Shown: one piece after another, positions 47,301 to 58,764 of the stretch
How positions within the stretch are numbered: position 1 is the first letter of the stretch
Layout: every line of letters starts with the position of its first letter
Translations under genes and position numbers: made by a program
Assembly (NCBI GenBank): GCA_023512835.1
Contig: CM042084.1
Coordinates: 13,851,842 to 13,915,841 of the forward strand
Reading direction: 5' to 3'
Origin: Taxillus chinensis
Taxonomy: Eukaryota > Streptophyta > Magnoliopsida > Santalales > Loranthaceae
DNA: 64,000 nt
Notes under the pieces: generated by a model
Database searches by the model: none
Told to the model about the DNA's origin: nothing
What the model saw: the letters and a program-made list of their open reading frames with translations, nothing else

Positions 47301-48850
47301 ATAAATGGGGCTAACAACGTAATCTGGAAAAACAAACCCTTCAAAAAAGAACACAGTATCTTTTGCAGGCATGCTTACAAAAACTGCAAAGCATATAAGC
47401 TAGAATGGTCAGGGAAGGAGAAACATTCTCACTTTCTGGAATCATATGGCTTCGACCTTATCGGGTCATGATTCATGATGAAGGAAAGAGCAGGCATTCT
47501 GCAAATTATGTCAGACAGGAATGAGTGTCAAGCATTAAGAAAGTTTGCTCCCCATCAGTGTCATTGCATATTTGATCCCAGCGATGTACACATAATATGC
47601 TACGAAAACATCAATATCATTTCAAGCTAACATGGTGTCACATTGAGAGTAATTTCATGATCTAAAAAGAGAAATATGGGCTTTTAAAAATGAACCAACC
47701 TCAAGTTTCTGGCGCCACTCTTTTCCAGATAGCTGCATTAAATTTAAGAAAGGGAAATGAACATAATTAATAGTGTGTAAGGAATTGCCCGACATAGATG
47801 TAAAATGTAACCATAAAACTATTACAGCAACAAAGTATTTGGGGAGCATGCGCACATCCAAACCCGTGAGCAAGAGGAAAAAAGGTTTGAATAAATACTA
47901 TAACCATCTGTCCGATTCTGATAACTGATTAGATACAACAACTGTAACTCATAAAGTGGCAATGGTATCATTAAACTACCATTACATGCGTTAAAAATGC
48001 AGAATACCTTATGCAACACGATGTCAAATGGACCTTGGTCCGAAAGTGGTCTGTTTTGATCGATGGCGACAAATAATATACCCTTATGCCTGCATACCAA
48101 ACATGCCATACATCATGTACTGCTATAGCAGGACTAATATGGTAAACCAGAGATGCATGATACATGATATAATAGAGCATAAATAGAATTCTTAACTTCA
48201 AGCTCAAAGCTCAACCCATAACAAATGGAAGAAGGACCAAGAGGGTTAACTACAGCATAAGCATCATATTAAACAATAACTGTACACAAGAATCGCTTCA
48301 TCAAATATGCATTTTTCCGGTTCACCTACAGCCTACAAGAAAGGCGTGAAAGGCCTCAACTATGAAATTGCAACAGGCAAATAGATACTGAAAAAGGAGA
48401 AAGAAATGTCAAATAACTGACCACATAAGACCTCCCTGCAGGAGACCAAGGTAAACGTGTACGGTGTTGAGTCCTAATCTCTGAATCTGGAAATAGTTTC
48501 ATATCTTTACACAAATCAAATGGAAGCATGACAATGTTTTATTTATTTATTTATTTATTATTATTATTATTATTATACGAAGCACAGCAGCTGATTTCAG
48601 CCTAATTTTTTTTAGCCTGACAAATGCGTGATCTAATGTATACAATTTTGGATTGGAAACAAAACCCTAGATTGGGAGTGTACAATTAACCTCATTTTTA
48701 ATTTTTTTTTTGCTGAAGTGTTTCAAAGATTGATCATAGAACATAGTAGTCTAATTACCTAGCCAAAGCTTCGAGCCTCGGCTGCAAAAAACTCTTGGTC
48801 TTCTTCGACGTGAGAGCATAACCAACAACGAGTTCCACCGATTGCCTCAT
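44387..48850 (-). CDS. ITPK1: Inositol-tetrakisphosphate 1-kinase (ITPK1-like)
   Basis: A 318-aa protein from ten minus-strand exons: 48759-48850, 48008-48089, 47700-47732, 46593-46713, 46385-46477, 45841-45960, 45577-45753, 44947-45002, 44768-44852, 44387-44484. All phases agree. The N-terminus '[17 protein letters not shown]' and '[20 protein letters not shown]' form the first domain. '[18 protein letters not shown]', 'GVPRQLVIK', '[18 protein letters not shown]' and '[13 protein letters not shown]' belong to the ATP-grasp fold. '[16 protein letters not shown]', '[20 protein letters not shown]' and '[20 protein letters not shown]' carry the Mg/ATP-binding end. ITPK1 phosphorylates inositol polyphosphates and in plants contributes to InsP6 synthesis and InsP7 formation linked to phosphate sensing. 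Length equals the family norm (~319). The only ATG that starts this frame is at 48850. Confidence 0.94.
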
Positions 48851-48987
48851 CTTCCTCCTTCCTTCGCAATCACACCCCCCCTCGAATTCTTCTTCGACCT
48901 GTTTGGTCCCCAATTTCTCCAAAACCAAACCCCGCGAAATCACAAACTGTTTGGTTCAAAAATCAAACCAAAGCGAAGGAAGGCTCG

Positions 48988-49026
<39 letters not shown>

Positions 49027-49108
49027 TTAGGCTTTTCAGGGAACGATCGATGGAAATTGCAGGCGGGTCGGGTTGAATCGAGGAGAGAGGAGGAGAGAGG
49101 GAGGGAGT

Positions 49109-49146
<38 letters not shown>

Positions 49147-49930
49147 GTTTATAAAGACGAGGGAGTCCGGCAGGTTAGCTGGCCACGCGTCGGTCACGTG
49201 AGCACGGTTGAGGTAGATGGGTGACGTGGATCAGGTGTTGACTGATATAATAATGGCTACGCCTTTTTTGTGTGGAGTGGGTACACACAGGGGGGCTGTG
49301 TGACGTGTCGAGCGTCCGCGGCTTTCCCAGGCATGGTGTGACGCGGCCCGTTTGTTTAACCGCGAAGAAACCCCATTTCCCTATTCAGGCCAAATTTTAA
49401 AATAAACTATTTAAGGATGTCTTTAATATTCTACCAACGTTGTTTCGTAATTAATTTGAAAAAGTTCATTTGTCCGAGTCAGGTTTTTTTTTTCTTGCCA
49501 GTAACATATTTCAAAAGTTCTTTCAAAACGTAAAAATTGCCTCGGCACATGCATCCTGTGTGTTATGTGACTAGGCTGTGAGTAGGTTTTACATATGCCT
49601 AGAAGATATGTTAGAGTTGATGTAACATTGGAAATGAGGTAGCAATGTTTGTTTCAAATAAATCTTCCCACGGTGTAATGAATAATAATGTAATTTTAAA
49701 AACAATGTCACGTATGAGCCACAAGTTTGAGCGTCAATGATCATATATTTTTTAAAATTATAATACAATGATAATTTTATCTTTTAGATCTTCACAAATA
49801 CTTTTTATTTTAAATTTATTATTTATTTTTAAATTTCATAACACTTTTAAATTATATTTTACTAAACACTCACATGTTTATTTTAATAGTAGTTTATTTT
49901 TCCAGTACAACTAAAAGTAGCTTCTTCTAA
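48851..49930. promoter_or_regulatory. ITPK promoter region with (GA)n tracts, then intergenic DNA
   Basis: (GA)n runs at 48991-49022 and 49109-49145 lie in the probable leader (CT-rich on the gene's strand). A TATAAA motif at ~49149-49155 precedes the second tract in the gene's direction, consistent with transcription starting near 49.12 kb on the minus strand. 49200-49930 has no gene. Confidence 0.5.
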
Positions 49931-50640
49931 AAGTACGTCATTGTCAAACTAAGCCATAAGCCACACAACCATCTGTTTTACTCCTACAAAATAGTAAATT
50001 TCTTATATTTCCCTCGTGGTTTTCCTGTATTGGGTTTTTCACTTAAATCTTGATGTTCTTTCTCTAATTTGATTTCACTTCGAGATCTGTTTCTATTTAA
50101 TTTTGCTATTATCTTCCATCTAATTTATAACAAATTAGTATCAGAGTTCTATGGTTTTTAGTTTTTATATTCACCGCTTCAGTGTTCTTGATTTTCTATT
50201 TTTTGTTCTTGAATTTCTTGATAATGACAATAATGAAGTATGATATTCTACTTTTGGATTGCAACACCACGTTTTCTCTATACCAGGTTAAGATGCAAGT
50301 TATTCTTGCGCAGATGAATTTTGATGATGTCTTCTAGTGTTTGACAAGATGTTTTCTTCATAGTCGATCAAAGAGAAACAATGCAAGGATCTCGAGGCTT
50401 TATTCCAAATATATTTACATTTATCCAATCACATTTTACTTACATGTTTTATGGAAGAAATTAAAGTAGCTTTGTATGACGAAAAGTTTAACCAGTAAGT
50501 TACATTTGAAGCAATAATTATATTACATCTCTTGAAAATTATTTAGTCGTAAGAAGTTATTTCTGATTTAAAATTAATGAAAGATATATCTCTTAATTAT
50601 CCTATTCGTCTTATTATTGTAAATATTTATATGCATTCAC
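49930..50640 (+). mobile_element. Ty1/copia retrotransposon remnant (LTR end, PBS, gag)
   Basis: The end of an LTR with the typical plant copia phrase 'cctcgtggttttcctg' plus 'gggtttttcacttaaatctt' (50012-50052) is followed by a degenerate Met-tRNA primer site 'agtatcagagttc' (~50137). Gag-like translation then runs from ~50227: 'KYDILLLDCNTTFSLYQVKM' and 'ILAQMNFDDV' match the copia gag start (KYD-PLLD-NT-FSLWQVKM-AVLAQ-DLDD). Frames break repeatedly after that, and no protease, integrase or RT remains. Confidence 0.75.
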
Positions 50641-50769
50641 TATTTTTTTATCTTTGGATAACTCGGCCGGTCAGAATTTTTTAGTCCTACCCAGCCCACA
50701 AGCTAGGCTAATCGAGGTAGACTCACAGGGAGAAAATGGGTCGTCCCGTCTTGGTTATTACAAATCCTA

Positions 50770-50900
50770 GATATAACGACGCGGTAGCTACGAGGATGCT
50801 GCGCTAGCTAATGTGGTGAGGACAACGCAATGAGGACATGATGCGGTGAGGATGATGTCATGGTGATGACGCGGTGAGGACAGCATGGTGACAGAACTAG
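50770..50900. repeat. Imperfect minisatellite based on 'gatgcggtgaggac'
   Basis: Several variants of 'g(a/c)(t/c)gcggtgaggac' occur in tandem with spacing of 13-30 bases (e.g. near 50812, 50848, 50869). It lies between the copia remnant and the KH-gene fragment. The rest of 50640-51405 holds no gene. Confidence 0.5.
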
Positions 50901-51405
50901 ACAGCTGTGATTCTGTGAATATACCAAATTGCGTTTCTTTTTCCCATTCACATTCCTTGTTCTAACAAACCGAATCTGAAGTTCTATTGTTGTAATGAGC
51001 GACAGTAAAAAAAAAAAAAAAAGAAGAAGAAGAAGAAAGGAACAATGGAAGAATTCGTGTGCTGTAAGTTCTCTGCTCATTCATCGGTTATTAAACCCTA
51101 TGCCCAACGATGGTTTGTGATCTCGTGGTCGGGAAGGATGCTTGATCGAGTCCATTCCATTGATCATTTTTTTGGGGGGGGCAATTTGGCAGGATTACAA
51201 CCTCTGACTATTTGATACGGTATAGAAAAGGGGGTTTAGGAGGTTAAGAAGAGAGTGTGGGGCCTATTATGTGATGTCGCTGTTTGTTGTGATGTTCCCA
51301 GGCTGAGTGACAGTTGGGACATATGGTGTTGGGTTTTTGTCTGGCAATCCCTCTGCCTGGATTCTACCAAAGTTTTGGCCTCTCATGTTTCGTATTTTCT
51401 GACAG

Positions 51406-51873
51406 ATAAATGGAGAATTTGGGGCAGTTGAAGAAGCTCTTATGCAAATAACCTTCTTAAGGTGAAAGCCCACGACCATCCTTAACCGCTTTTCCAGGTC
51501 AAGTGCCTCCATTTCCTTCATATATGGGAAAGAGTGAACTTTCACCTCCATTTTAGGTCCGTCTTTTCACAAGTTTGATGTTCACGGTGGCTTACCTCCT
51601 CCACATGGCAATTTTCATGGTCATGATGATCGGCCTCCCTACATTGCATAATAATCACAGACCAGTTATCCATCCCATTTGTCTGGGATGAAATTACCTT
51701 CAGCTCCATGGGGACCTCAGGTACCAACGTTATTTGTATGTTTCTAATATTTCTATTCTTGTGTTATTATTTCTAGTAGCAAGCAGTTTGGTGAGTTCTT
51801 TGCTTTATGGTTTTGGGGGGGGGGGGGGGGGGGGGGGGGGGGTTTTTTTTTTTTTTGGTTTTTTTTTTTGGGG

Positions 51874-51908
<35 letters not shown>

Positions 51909-51970
51909 AGGGGGCTTTCCTGATTGTGGAGAGCCCCTCAAAGGATTTGGGGGGGGGGGGGGGGGGTGGG

Positions 51971-52021
<51 letters not shown>

Positions 52022-52789
52022 GGGTGGGGGGCGGGGGGGGGCCCCCCCCCCGGCCCCCCTGCTTTTGTAGGAGTCCCTCAAAGAAGATTTGCTGGATTTG
52101 GAGGGCTTGTCTTGTAGATTTGTTGCATTTCATGTTTTATTTTTGTCGTTTTCATGGTCATCATTTATCTGTTTTGATCGTTTTATCTGTTTTAATTATC
52201 AGTGGAGTGGACAACCAGCTATTATCACGAACACTACTGTGGAAGTAATTGTTCCTCGTTCTTTAGTTCCTACAATTTATGGAGAGGATGGTGAAAATCT
52301 GAAGCAAGTTCGTCAGGTGATGATGCTTTAATAGTTAAACGTGCATGCTAATTCAATTTTAAGCGATATTTTTGACATTATGGCTACTCACGGTAAACTG
52401 TCAGAATCTATAGAATTGCAATAGAACGCAATCTGTTGATTACAACTTAAAAGTTGGTTCTGATGAGCTTTTGCTAAAATAATTTGTCTTAATACTCTTC
52501 TTGTCCTTGTAAGTATCAAATGTTCTCTTGCATTGTCCTGAGGCTGTTAATAGTTCATACTCCACAGTTTAGATACTGTTCTCTAAATAGCATACCTTAG
52601 TTCAATATTAATTTCTGGATTAACTAGTTCTTGGATATGTTTCAGATTTCTGATGCAAAAATTACTATCACTGAGGCCAAGCCTGGAACAACAGAAACAG
52701 TGACTATAATATCTGGTACGCCTGAACAAACCCATGCTGCGCAGAGTCTTATTCAAGCTTTTGTAACGAGTGGGCCGGGAACACCTTGA
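51406..52789 (+). pseudogene. Truncated KH-domain RNA-binding protein gene copy
   Basis: Four exon-like blocks of a plant KH protein (HEN4/RCF3-type C-terminal half) remain. 51406-51720 reads 'INGEFGAVEEALMQIT', then 'LGPSFHKFDVHGGLPPPH' and 'APWGPQ', in one frame but with four in-frame stops. About 52060-52107 reads 'FVGVPQRRFAGFGG'. 52203-52316 reads 'TTVEVIVPRSLVPTIYGEDG' and 'ENLKQVRQ'. 52646-52789 reads 'ISDAKITITEAKPGTTETVT' and 'SGTPEQTHAAQSLIQAF' to a normal stop. The last two blocks form an intact KH domain with a GEDG loop and good splice sites. Upstream KH domains are missing and introns are retained, so it is a truncated duplicate rather than a retrocopy. The G/T block at 51811-52060 interrupts it. 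Confidence 0.75.
51811..52060. other. Extreme G/T homopolymer block, likely assembly or consensus artefact
   Basis: G runs up to 28 bases alternate with T runs up to 48 bases (51973-52020), ending in a C run. In the middle, 51905-51950, sits a corrupted-looking copy of the sequence at 52060-52105: both contain a 'ccctcaaag' core followed by 'gattt' and 'ttgg'. Native plant DNA rarely holds such runs. A misassembled or poorly polished segment is the simplest explanation. Confidence 0.8.
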
Positions 52790-53390
52790 TTATGTGCATT
52801 GAGGTAATGGAGTAAGCTGCTTAATTTTCTGTCCATTGTAATTGAGGACTTCTTTGCATCCCAGTGGTTGATATCCTTATATTTTAATGGCTCAGAAGGA
52901 AAGTGGGGGTGGGTTTAATTTATGTCATTTTTTTTCTGTTCTTTTAAGATTTGGATCCTTGGAACTGGTCAGATGTACTGTTTTTATGTAATTTTAACCG
53001 TGAAAAGAGGAAACAAAAAAATTTGGGGGCATGTATATAAATGGGGTAGGTTTCCATATTGTTTTTTTTGCTATTTGGTTACTTTTTTAATTGAAATAAA
53101 TTTACTTTGGTGTTTGGTTCTTGAAATGTGGTGTCGTTGAAATAAGTATGTTTGAAACTTCAATGATTGGGGTATTATTAAAATTTCTCAGGTGTGATTA
53201 TTTGCATATTTTGTTTCTCCTCTTCCCATCATTGTAGCTGTGGGAGAATAGTTAAGTTTTCTATGTATGTATTTATCTGGATAAGAAACATATTTTTCTG
53301 TATTTTCAGATAATTTTAATGCAATATCACTTGCTCACAACAATGTGTGCATGCTTGCTATATTTAGTGGCCTAGTGATATGGCTTTGAG
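52790..53390. other. 3' flank of the KH fragment
   Basis: T-rich DNA resembling a 3' UTR and flank. No gene is seen. Confidence 0.5.
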
Positions 53391-53905
53391 TCAATTGGCT
53401 GGCACGTCCATGCGGTGCTGACCCCTTTTGGAGAGCCAGTAAGCCCAGTAAGACACGGCAAAACCATCGTTCAAAAATACGGCGCCTTGGCAGCCAGCCG
53501 TACAGAAGCGGACGCCCTGAGCCGGAGAACCATCGACGCCGGTTCTGGGTGGTCGAGGCGGCGGCCTCACAGTTGGTACGGGTTGAGGCGGCAGAGGCGG
53601 CTTCTTAAAAAAAAAACGAGATATAAAATCCGCACCTCGTACCCTCGCGCAGCTGCTACCATCGCTACTAGACGCAATCGTTACCCTTGTCATCAATCGC
53701 TGCGATCATCATCGACGATCTGTCGCCTCAACCGACGACGACGCTCCTTCTCCGTTGCCTTGCCCGATGCCTCATTTGGCCTCGCCCGACGGCTTGCCTC
53801 GCCTCGTCTTCGCCGGCGGCTGTCGCTCCTTCTCGCCTGATGAGTGATGCCTCGCCTCGCCTCGCCCGACGCCATTGACAATCTGTCGCTCGATCTTGGT
53901 TGTCG
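53391..53905. other. GC-rich segment of unknown nature
   Basis: An abrupt rise in GC content with many CpG sites and repeated 'cctcgcctcg' and 'cgacgacg' phrases. It is open in several frames on both strands, but the predicted peptides are Arg/Ser/Pro-rich with no domain, as expected from composition alone. It ends abruptly in AT-rich DNA that carries an hAT zinc-finger remnant, so it may be the 5' part of that transposon. Confidence 0.4.
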
Positions 53906-54129
53906 CTCACCTATAAGTATATAAATATGTAATTATATATTTATCTAATTATTTTTCTTAAATTAATATTATATTATATATTTGTTTTAATGTAATTGCA
54001 TTTATTTTCAATTATTCAAACTGCTGTGTGTTGTCCATTGTTGATGTACTTTTGTTTGTGGTGCGATAGCAAACCGGCAAAGAAAATACCCAGTTTGAAA
54101 ATAATCGATCGAAATTGAAAAGGAAAAAA

Positions 54130-54570
54130 AAGAATATAAATATATTCGATGCAAATTTTGTGAAAAGAACATAAGACTAAATACTTAGATTGAAGGAACA
54201 TTTTGCAGTTAAAAGGGGTAATGTTGCCTTATGCCCAAAAGTTCAACCGGAGGTTAGAGATTGAAATAATCTTTTTTGTTGATGATTCAGATAAGACAAA
54301 AAAAAATTAAATCAACTAGCTAAAGAAAAGGAGATTATTAATAGATGCACGATTAAACATTGGGTTTGTGGTGTTACTTAAAAGAGTGAATAAGGAAACT
54401 ATGGATAAATTATTGGAGATTTTAGAGGATGATGTTGAGGAGATCAATAATATGAATAAAAGTGAACCTAAAAAAGGACTTACTAATAAGGAACCCGCTT
54501 CACAATCGGTACGGGTTATTCCTCATTCAACTGTGAAAGAAATTAGAGCGCATTCAATTGGGTATGGCTG
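54130..54570 (+). mobile_element. hAT transposase remnant (BED zinc finger)
   Basis: Frames shift, but the BED-finger signature is readable. 'IRCKFCEKN' (~54142-54170) supplies the paired cysteines, and 'LKEHFAVKRGNVALCPKV' with 'QPEVR' (~54189-54256) matches the RLKxHLAxxxGxVxxCxxVPxxVR block of plant hAT transposases. A further open stretch continues to ~54570. No catalytic hAT domain or terminal repeats are visible. It is a dead fragment. Confidence 0.65.
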
Positions 54571-56922
54571 AAATTATAAATTTAGAATATATTATTTAAT
54601 ATATATTTATTTATTCTAATTTTATTTTAATTCATATTTATAGATTCATTTTAAAAGAAAAAATCGATTGGCCACATAAAAATTAAACTCATTAGTCTAT
54701 ATCATGTATAATAGAAAGTTGAGAGATAAGTTTATTAGAAAACAAAACTTACCTGATGGTGTTGACTATCTACTTGCCACTTATGGTGTTGATTATCTAA
54801 TTGGATAATATCATGATATTAATAGAAATTTTGCAAACTTTTCATGCGAACCAAGTAAAAGTTCAAGTAAGTTTAGTAATGTTTAATAATTAAATGAAAT
54901 AATTTGGTTATATTTAAAATATTATATATATTGATGTTATTTTTAATTATTTTGATGTAGAAAAATGAAAAGACATTTTGATTGAATCAGAAGATAAATT
55001 GGAGACGGATAACCTTTCTAGTGAAAAACCATTTAAGATTCAAAATTATAACCATTAGAATGACACACTATTCAATAAAAATTAGAATGGTTATTTGAGA
55101 TCTTAAGTCGTTTTGTTTTATTGAATATTTGAAATTGATTATAAAGACTTAATTTTGTCATTGAGTGAGATTTCATTTTATATTTTTAGTTTGATTTTAT
55201 AAAGTGTGTAAGACTATTATAATTATAAGACTAATATATTTCTATAAAAGATGTGAAGAATTTTTTTATTTTTAGTATGATAATATTTTTAGCATAAATT
55301 TTACTATTTAAGATTGCGGTATCTGCCTCGACCGTATTGAGACGTTTATATATTCGTACAGTCTTCGGCCGTAATGTTACCGCCTCACGTATTTTTGAAC
55401 TTTGGGCAAAACAATATAATGTAAAGGGTATAGTACCCAAATACTTACAAGGTGGCTGAGTCTTAACCTACATGTAATTACTGACAACTTCCTAATCACT
55501 CCCTTGTCAACTATTTCAGACCATTTGCCAAGTGCTGATAGGGAATCGTCATTGTCCTAACACTCTCCTATTTACAAAAGTAAAATAGATAAATCATTAA
55601 ATCAAGGACATGGCAAAACCACCCAAGGGGCACAGGCTGGCAGGAATACTTATGCCTTTCAAACCTTGCAAAACCACTTGAGGTGTGTTGAATTGTCATC
55701 ATTAACCGAACTGCACTACATGACTGCAACGCATTGCCATGTTGTATTGGTATTTCTTATGTGCCTTTTATTGTAGACTCCAAACTTTCTCTGTTTAGCA
55801 CTTCATATCCCAAGGCATGCTATTTTTGCTACATCTGTTTCACCGTTATTTGCTTTGAGATAACAAGCCGAGGCTTATTAATATTTTTTGTGAAAATAAA
55901 ATTCCTTTGTGTGGATTCTTAAAAACTCCTGTTCTGTGTGAACTGTGCCACATTTTGATGGTTGTGAACTCTTATTTTTGTTCTTACTGTTTACTTCGTT
56001 CTGATTTTATTCTATGAACGAAGCATCTCTTTTTCTCATTTTCTGTTCTTATTTGGAAACTAACTAGCTGTGAAGAGAATAACCTGTGGAGACGAAGATG
56101 TGAACAGTTTTTTTCCCCCTTCGTAAACTACTTCACAAATTAGAAATGGGTGGTGACATAGTGGACACATGGAGATAATGATGTCCAGTGAACAGGTTCG
56201 AAAATGAACTTATTTTATCTTAGGGTGCTAATGGATATCCAACAGATGCTAGCACCAGAAATGAATATTTTTTTGATGTTGAAAACATCCATAAAGTTGC
56301 AATGAAGGATTGATGCATGAGAGAATAAGTTTGTGCCATAAGGACCAATCTTTGTGTTGCATCAGCTTGCATATCATATCTATATGGAAGCCAGGATAAA
56401 AAAAAATAGACTTTTTGGATGTGTCAACTATTTAATATGCACGGGGTGTTTTCTGGGTCTTTCATTATTACTTCCATTTTCTATTGACCAAAACATTATA
56501 GCACAAGGTGGCTTGCATGATTGGTAGGCCGAAGACCTGGGGGTCTGGTGGTGAGCCAAGTGCTGAAAGTATTTTGACATGGTTTATAATATGTCATTCC
56601 GTAGCTTCTTTCCTCTACAATTTTGAATGCAACATAAATAAAATTCAATTTTAAAATACATTGATTCGCCACTAGACTATATTTTGAAATTCAATTTCTT
56701 CCTGAACAACTTTTGGGAGTAATGTTGCCCTTGCACTATCTGTTGCCCTAGGCAGTGGCTGGACTAACTTCTGTTTGTCCCAGCTTATGTTGCAGGATCT
56801 TTTTTGTCTTTGTTTTTTCTTTAATTTTATAACTTCCTTAAGCAAGTTTTGGGAGTATTATTTATGCCGTGTGATGATAAAATGTTTTTTAGAAAAGGAA
56901 AGAAAGAAGAGGTAAATAGATA
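54571..56922. other. Intergenic DNA
   Basis: AT-rich, with no supportable gene. The phrase 'atggtgttga(c/t)tatcta' occurs twice at ~54755 and ~54783. 55700-56850 resembles ordinary spacer with T-rich runs. Confidence 0.5.
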
Positions 56923-57093
56923 ATGGTGAAGGGTGAAGCCCTGACAGATCTAGAGGAAGAAGAGGAAAGGGAAGAAAGGCAACATTCTTCGGAGCGTGGC
57001 CACAAACGTGAAACTGCAAGCACCAAGGACCTGAGGACTTGTGCTGAATGCCGTGGGCCATCTCTGTACTTGGAGAGACATCCTCCTGTTTGA
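56923..57093 (+). CDS. Candidate 56-aa small protein, unrecognised
   Basis: An ATG frame of 57 codons including the stop. The product is charged and starts 'MVKGEALTDLEEEEEREE'. The C-terminal half has 'KDLRTCAECRGPSLYLERHP', with a CxxC pair and no hydrophobic segment. Composition is less AT-rich than the surroundings and the codons look protein-like. It could equally be the last exon of a longer gene, or chance. I do not recognise the family and assign no function. Confidence 0.25.
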   Translation: MVKGEALTDLEEEEEREERQHSSERGHKRETASTKDLRTCAECRGPSLYLERHPPV

Positions 57094-57661
57094 AAAGGAT
57101 GTCTATTGTGACAGGGCAGCGATACTCTAATAAAAAAGAATATGTATACAACTCTCCATCTAAGCTTTAAGGAACAACCGTCAGTATAGCCGTTAAAAAG
57201 TGTTGAAATTTGTCCATTTAGAGAGTACAGGCTAATATTGCTCCCAGAAATTATTCAAGGGTGAGATTGCACTTCTGCATAAAGTTCACGGTTGGATTTA
57301 TGTATTTTGCCTCTATTTACTGTTACTGATGCAAGCAGCATGGGATGTAAATTTGCATGAATGAAGTCCTAGTTCATCTATGAAATCAACCTGTCTTTAT
57401 GTTCATGCCTGGTTTGTTTGGTGCAGTTTAGGTTCATTTGGCAGACGATGTATTTAAGACTAAAAGATGCTTCTATTTGGAGATACCAGAGAGTACAAGA
57501 GCGCGAACCAGATGTTGGAGACTTAACACAAAACTACTTACAGTGATCTTTGTGTGAGCTTCTCGGTACATTTTCTCAAGTCAAAGTATATCTCCACCTT
57601 GGTTGGCTTGCAAGTTCCTTATTAAAGAATATTACACATTGCCTTGGAATGATAAGGGAAA

Positions 57662-58733
57662 CTAATGCTGATTCTGAAAAGGTTTGTAAGATTTGAGATC
57701 TTTCGCTAGGCCTTGAATGGACCCAGCAGCCGCAAACAGCGATACGACCAGGCAAGCCCAGCTCAATACTTTCAACCATATCCAGGATCTGGAGTACTTG
57801 GGAAATTTCTTTTGGGCAATGTGCATCTCGATGGGGAAGTACACTGTCAATGGCCAGAATGATGCTGCCCCAAGAAGCCCTAGGAAATCATTGAAGAATG
57901 GGAATATCATGGCGATCACTGCTGTGACTATAACGTATGCGGTTCTCCACACCACCCTGAATGAGTTGATGTAGTACATTCCCCAGAATGGGATATGGAT
58001 CCCATGTTCCCCCGTAATGAACTTGCTTTCTGGCCATTGCCGGGAGCACTTGTGCTCTATGAACCCAAATATGGGCTGACAAAACACCTGCAGCAGTGAG
58101 AAACAGCACCATTAGCAGTGCTAGAAAACAAATGGGTAGCATTTTTGTAGTTGCGCCTTTTGAGTATTTTCACCTGGTAAGCACCTATTAGGTGGATGGC
58201 TATGCACACGTTAGCAAAATCAATCAGCCAGAAGGGTTCGTAGAAACCGAACCCAGTGAGGAAATTCCCAGGTGCATCGTTTCCGAATGCAGCATAGCCA
58301 AGGACGCCACAGAGGACGTAGAACAGGGTGGTGGTGGTAATGCCCACTGAGGTAGCCCGCTTCATGGCCTTGTTCTCCGGTGGGCTTGATTTGAGCGTGT
58401 CCTGAGACATACGTAGTAGTTTTGAAATGTATCAATGTTTGGGCCTCCACAATAAGTCAGATAAAACTATGAACCCAAATAATTTACAATAATGCGCTAG
58501 TTTGGTGGTCGGGCCATGGCGATCGACTGGATGACTGATAGTGATTGAGTTGGGTAGGGTAGGGTCACGAGGCCACTTATGGGAAAAGGCTTCCTAAACC
58601 GAATGCTGTGCTTGCATGCACATGCCATTATGGTCCAACGTAGGTCATTTTTTAGGGACCAGCAAACGTGAACCCTTATCAATTTGAGTACAAAATTACA
58701 TGCCAAGAATCCCAAAAAGGTACAGAACAACTT

Positions 58734-58764
<31 letters not shown>

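Noticed and set aside
48851..48943. 31-residue N-terminal extension of ITPK
   Set aside because: The upstream frame has no ATG (it opens at GTG), and family members begin close to the ATG at 48850.
51734..52248. Gly/Phe- and Pro/Lys-rich open frames on both strands
   Set aside because: They are produced by the G/T homopolymer block and would be meaningless as protein.
53391..53840. Possible Arg/Pro-rich coding genes on both strands
   Set aside because: Open frames appear in several frames at once in a GC-rich block, as expected from composition, and no domain is present.
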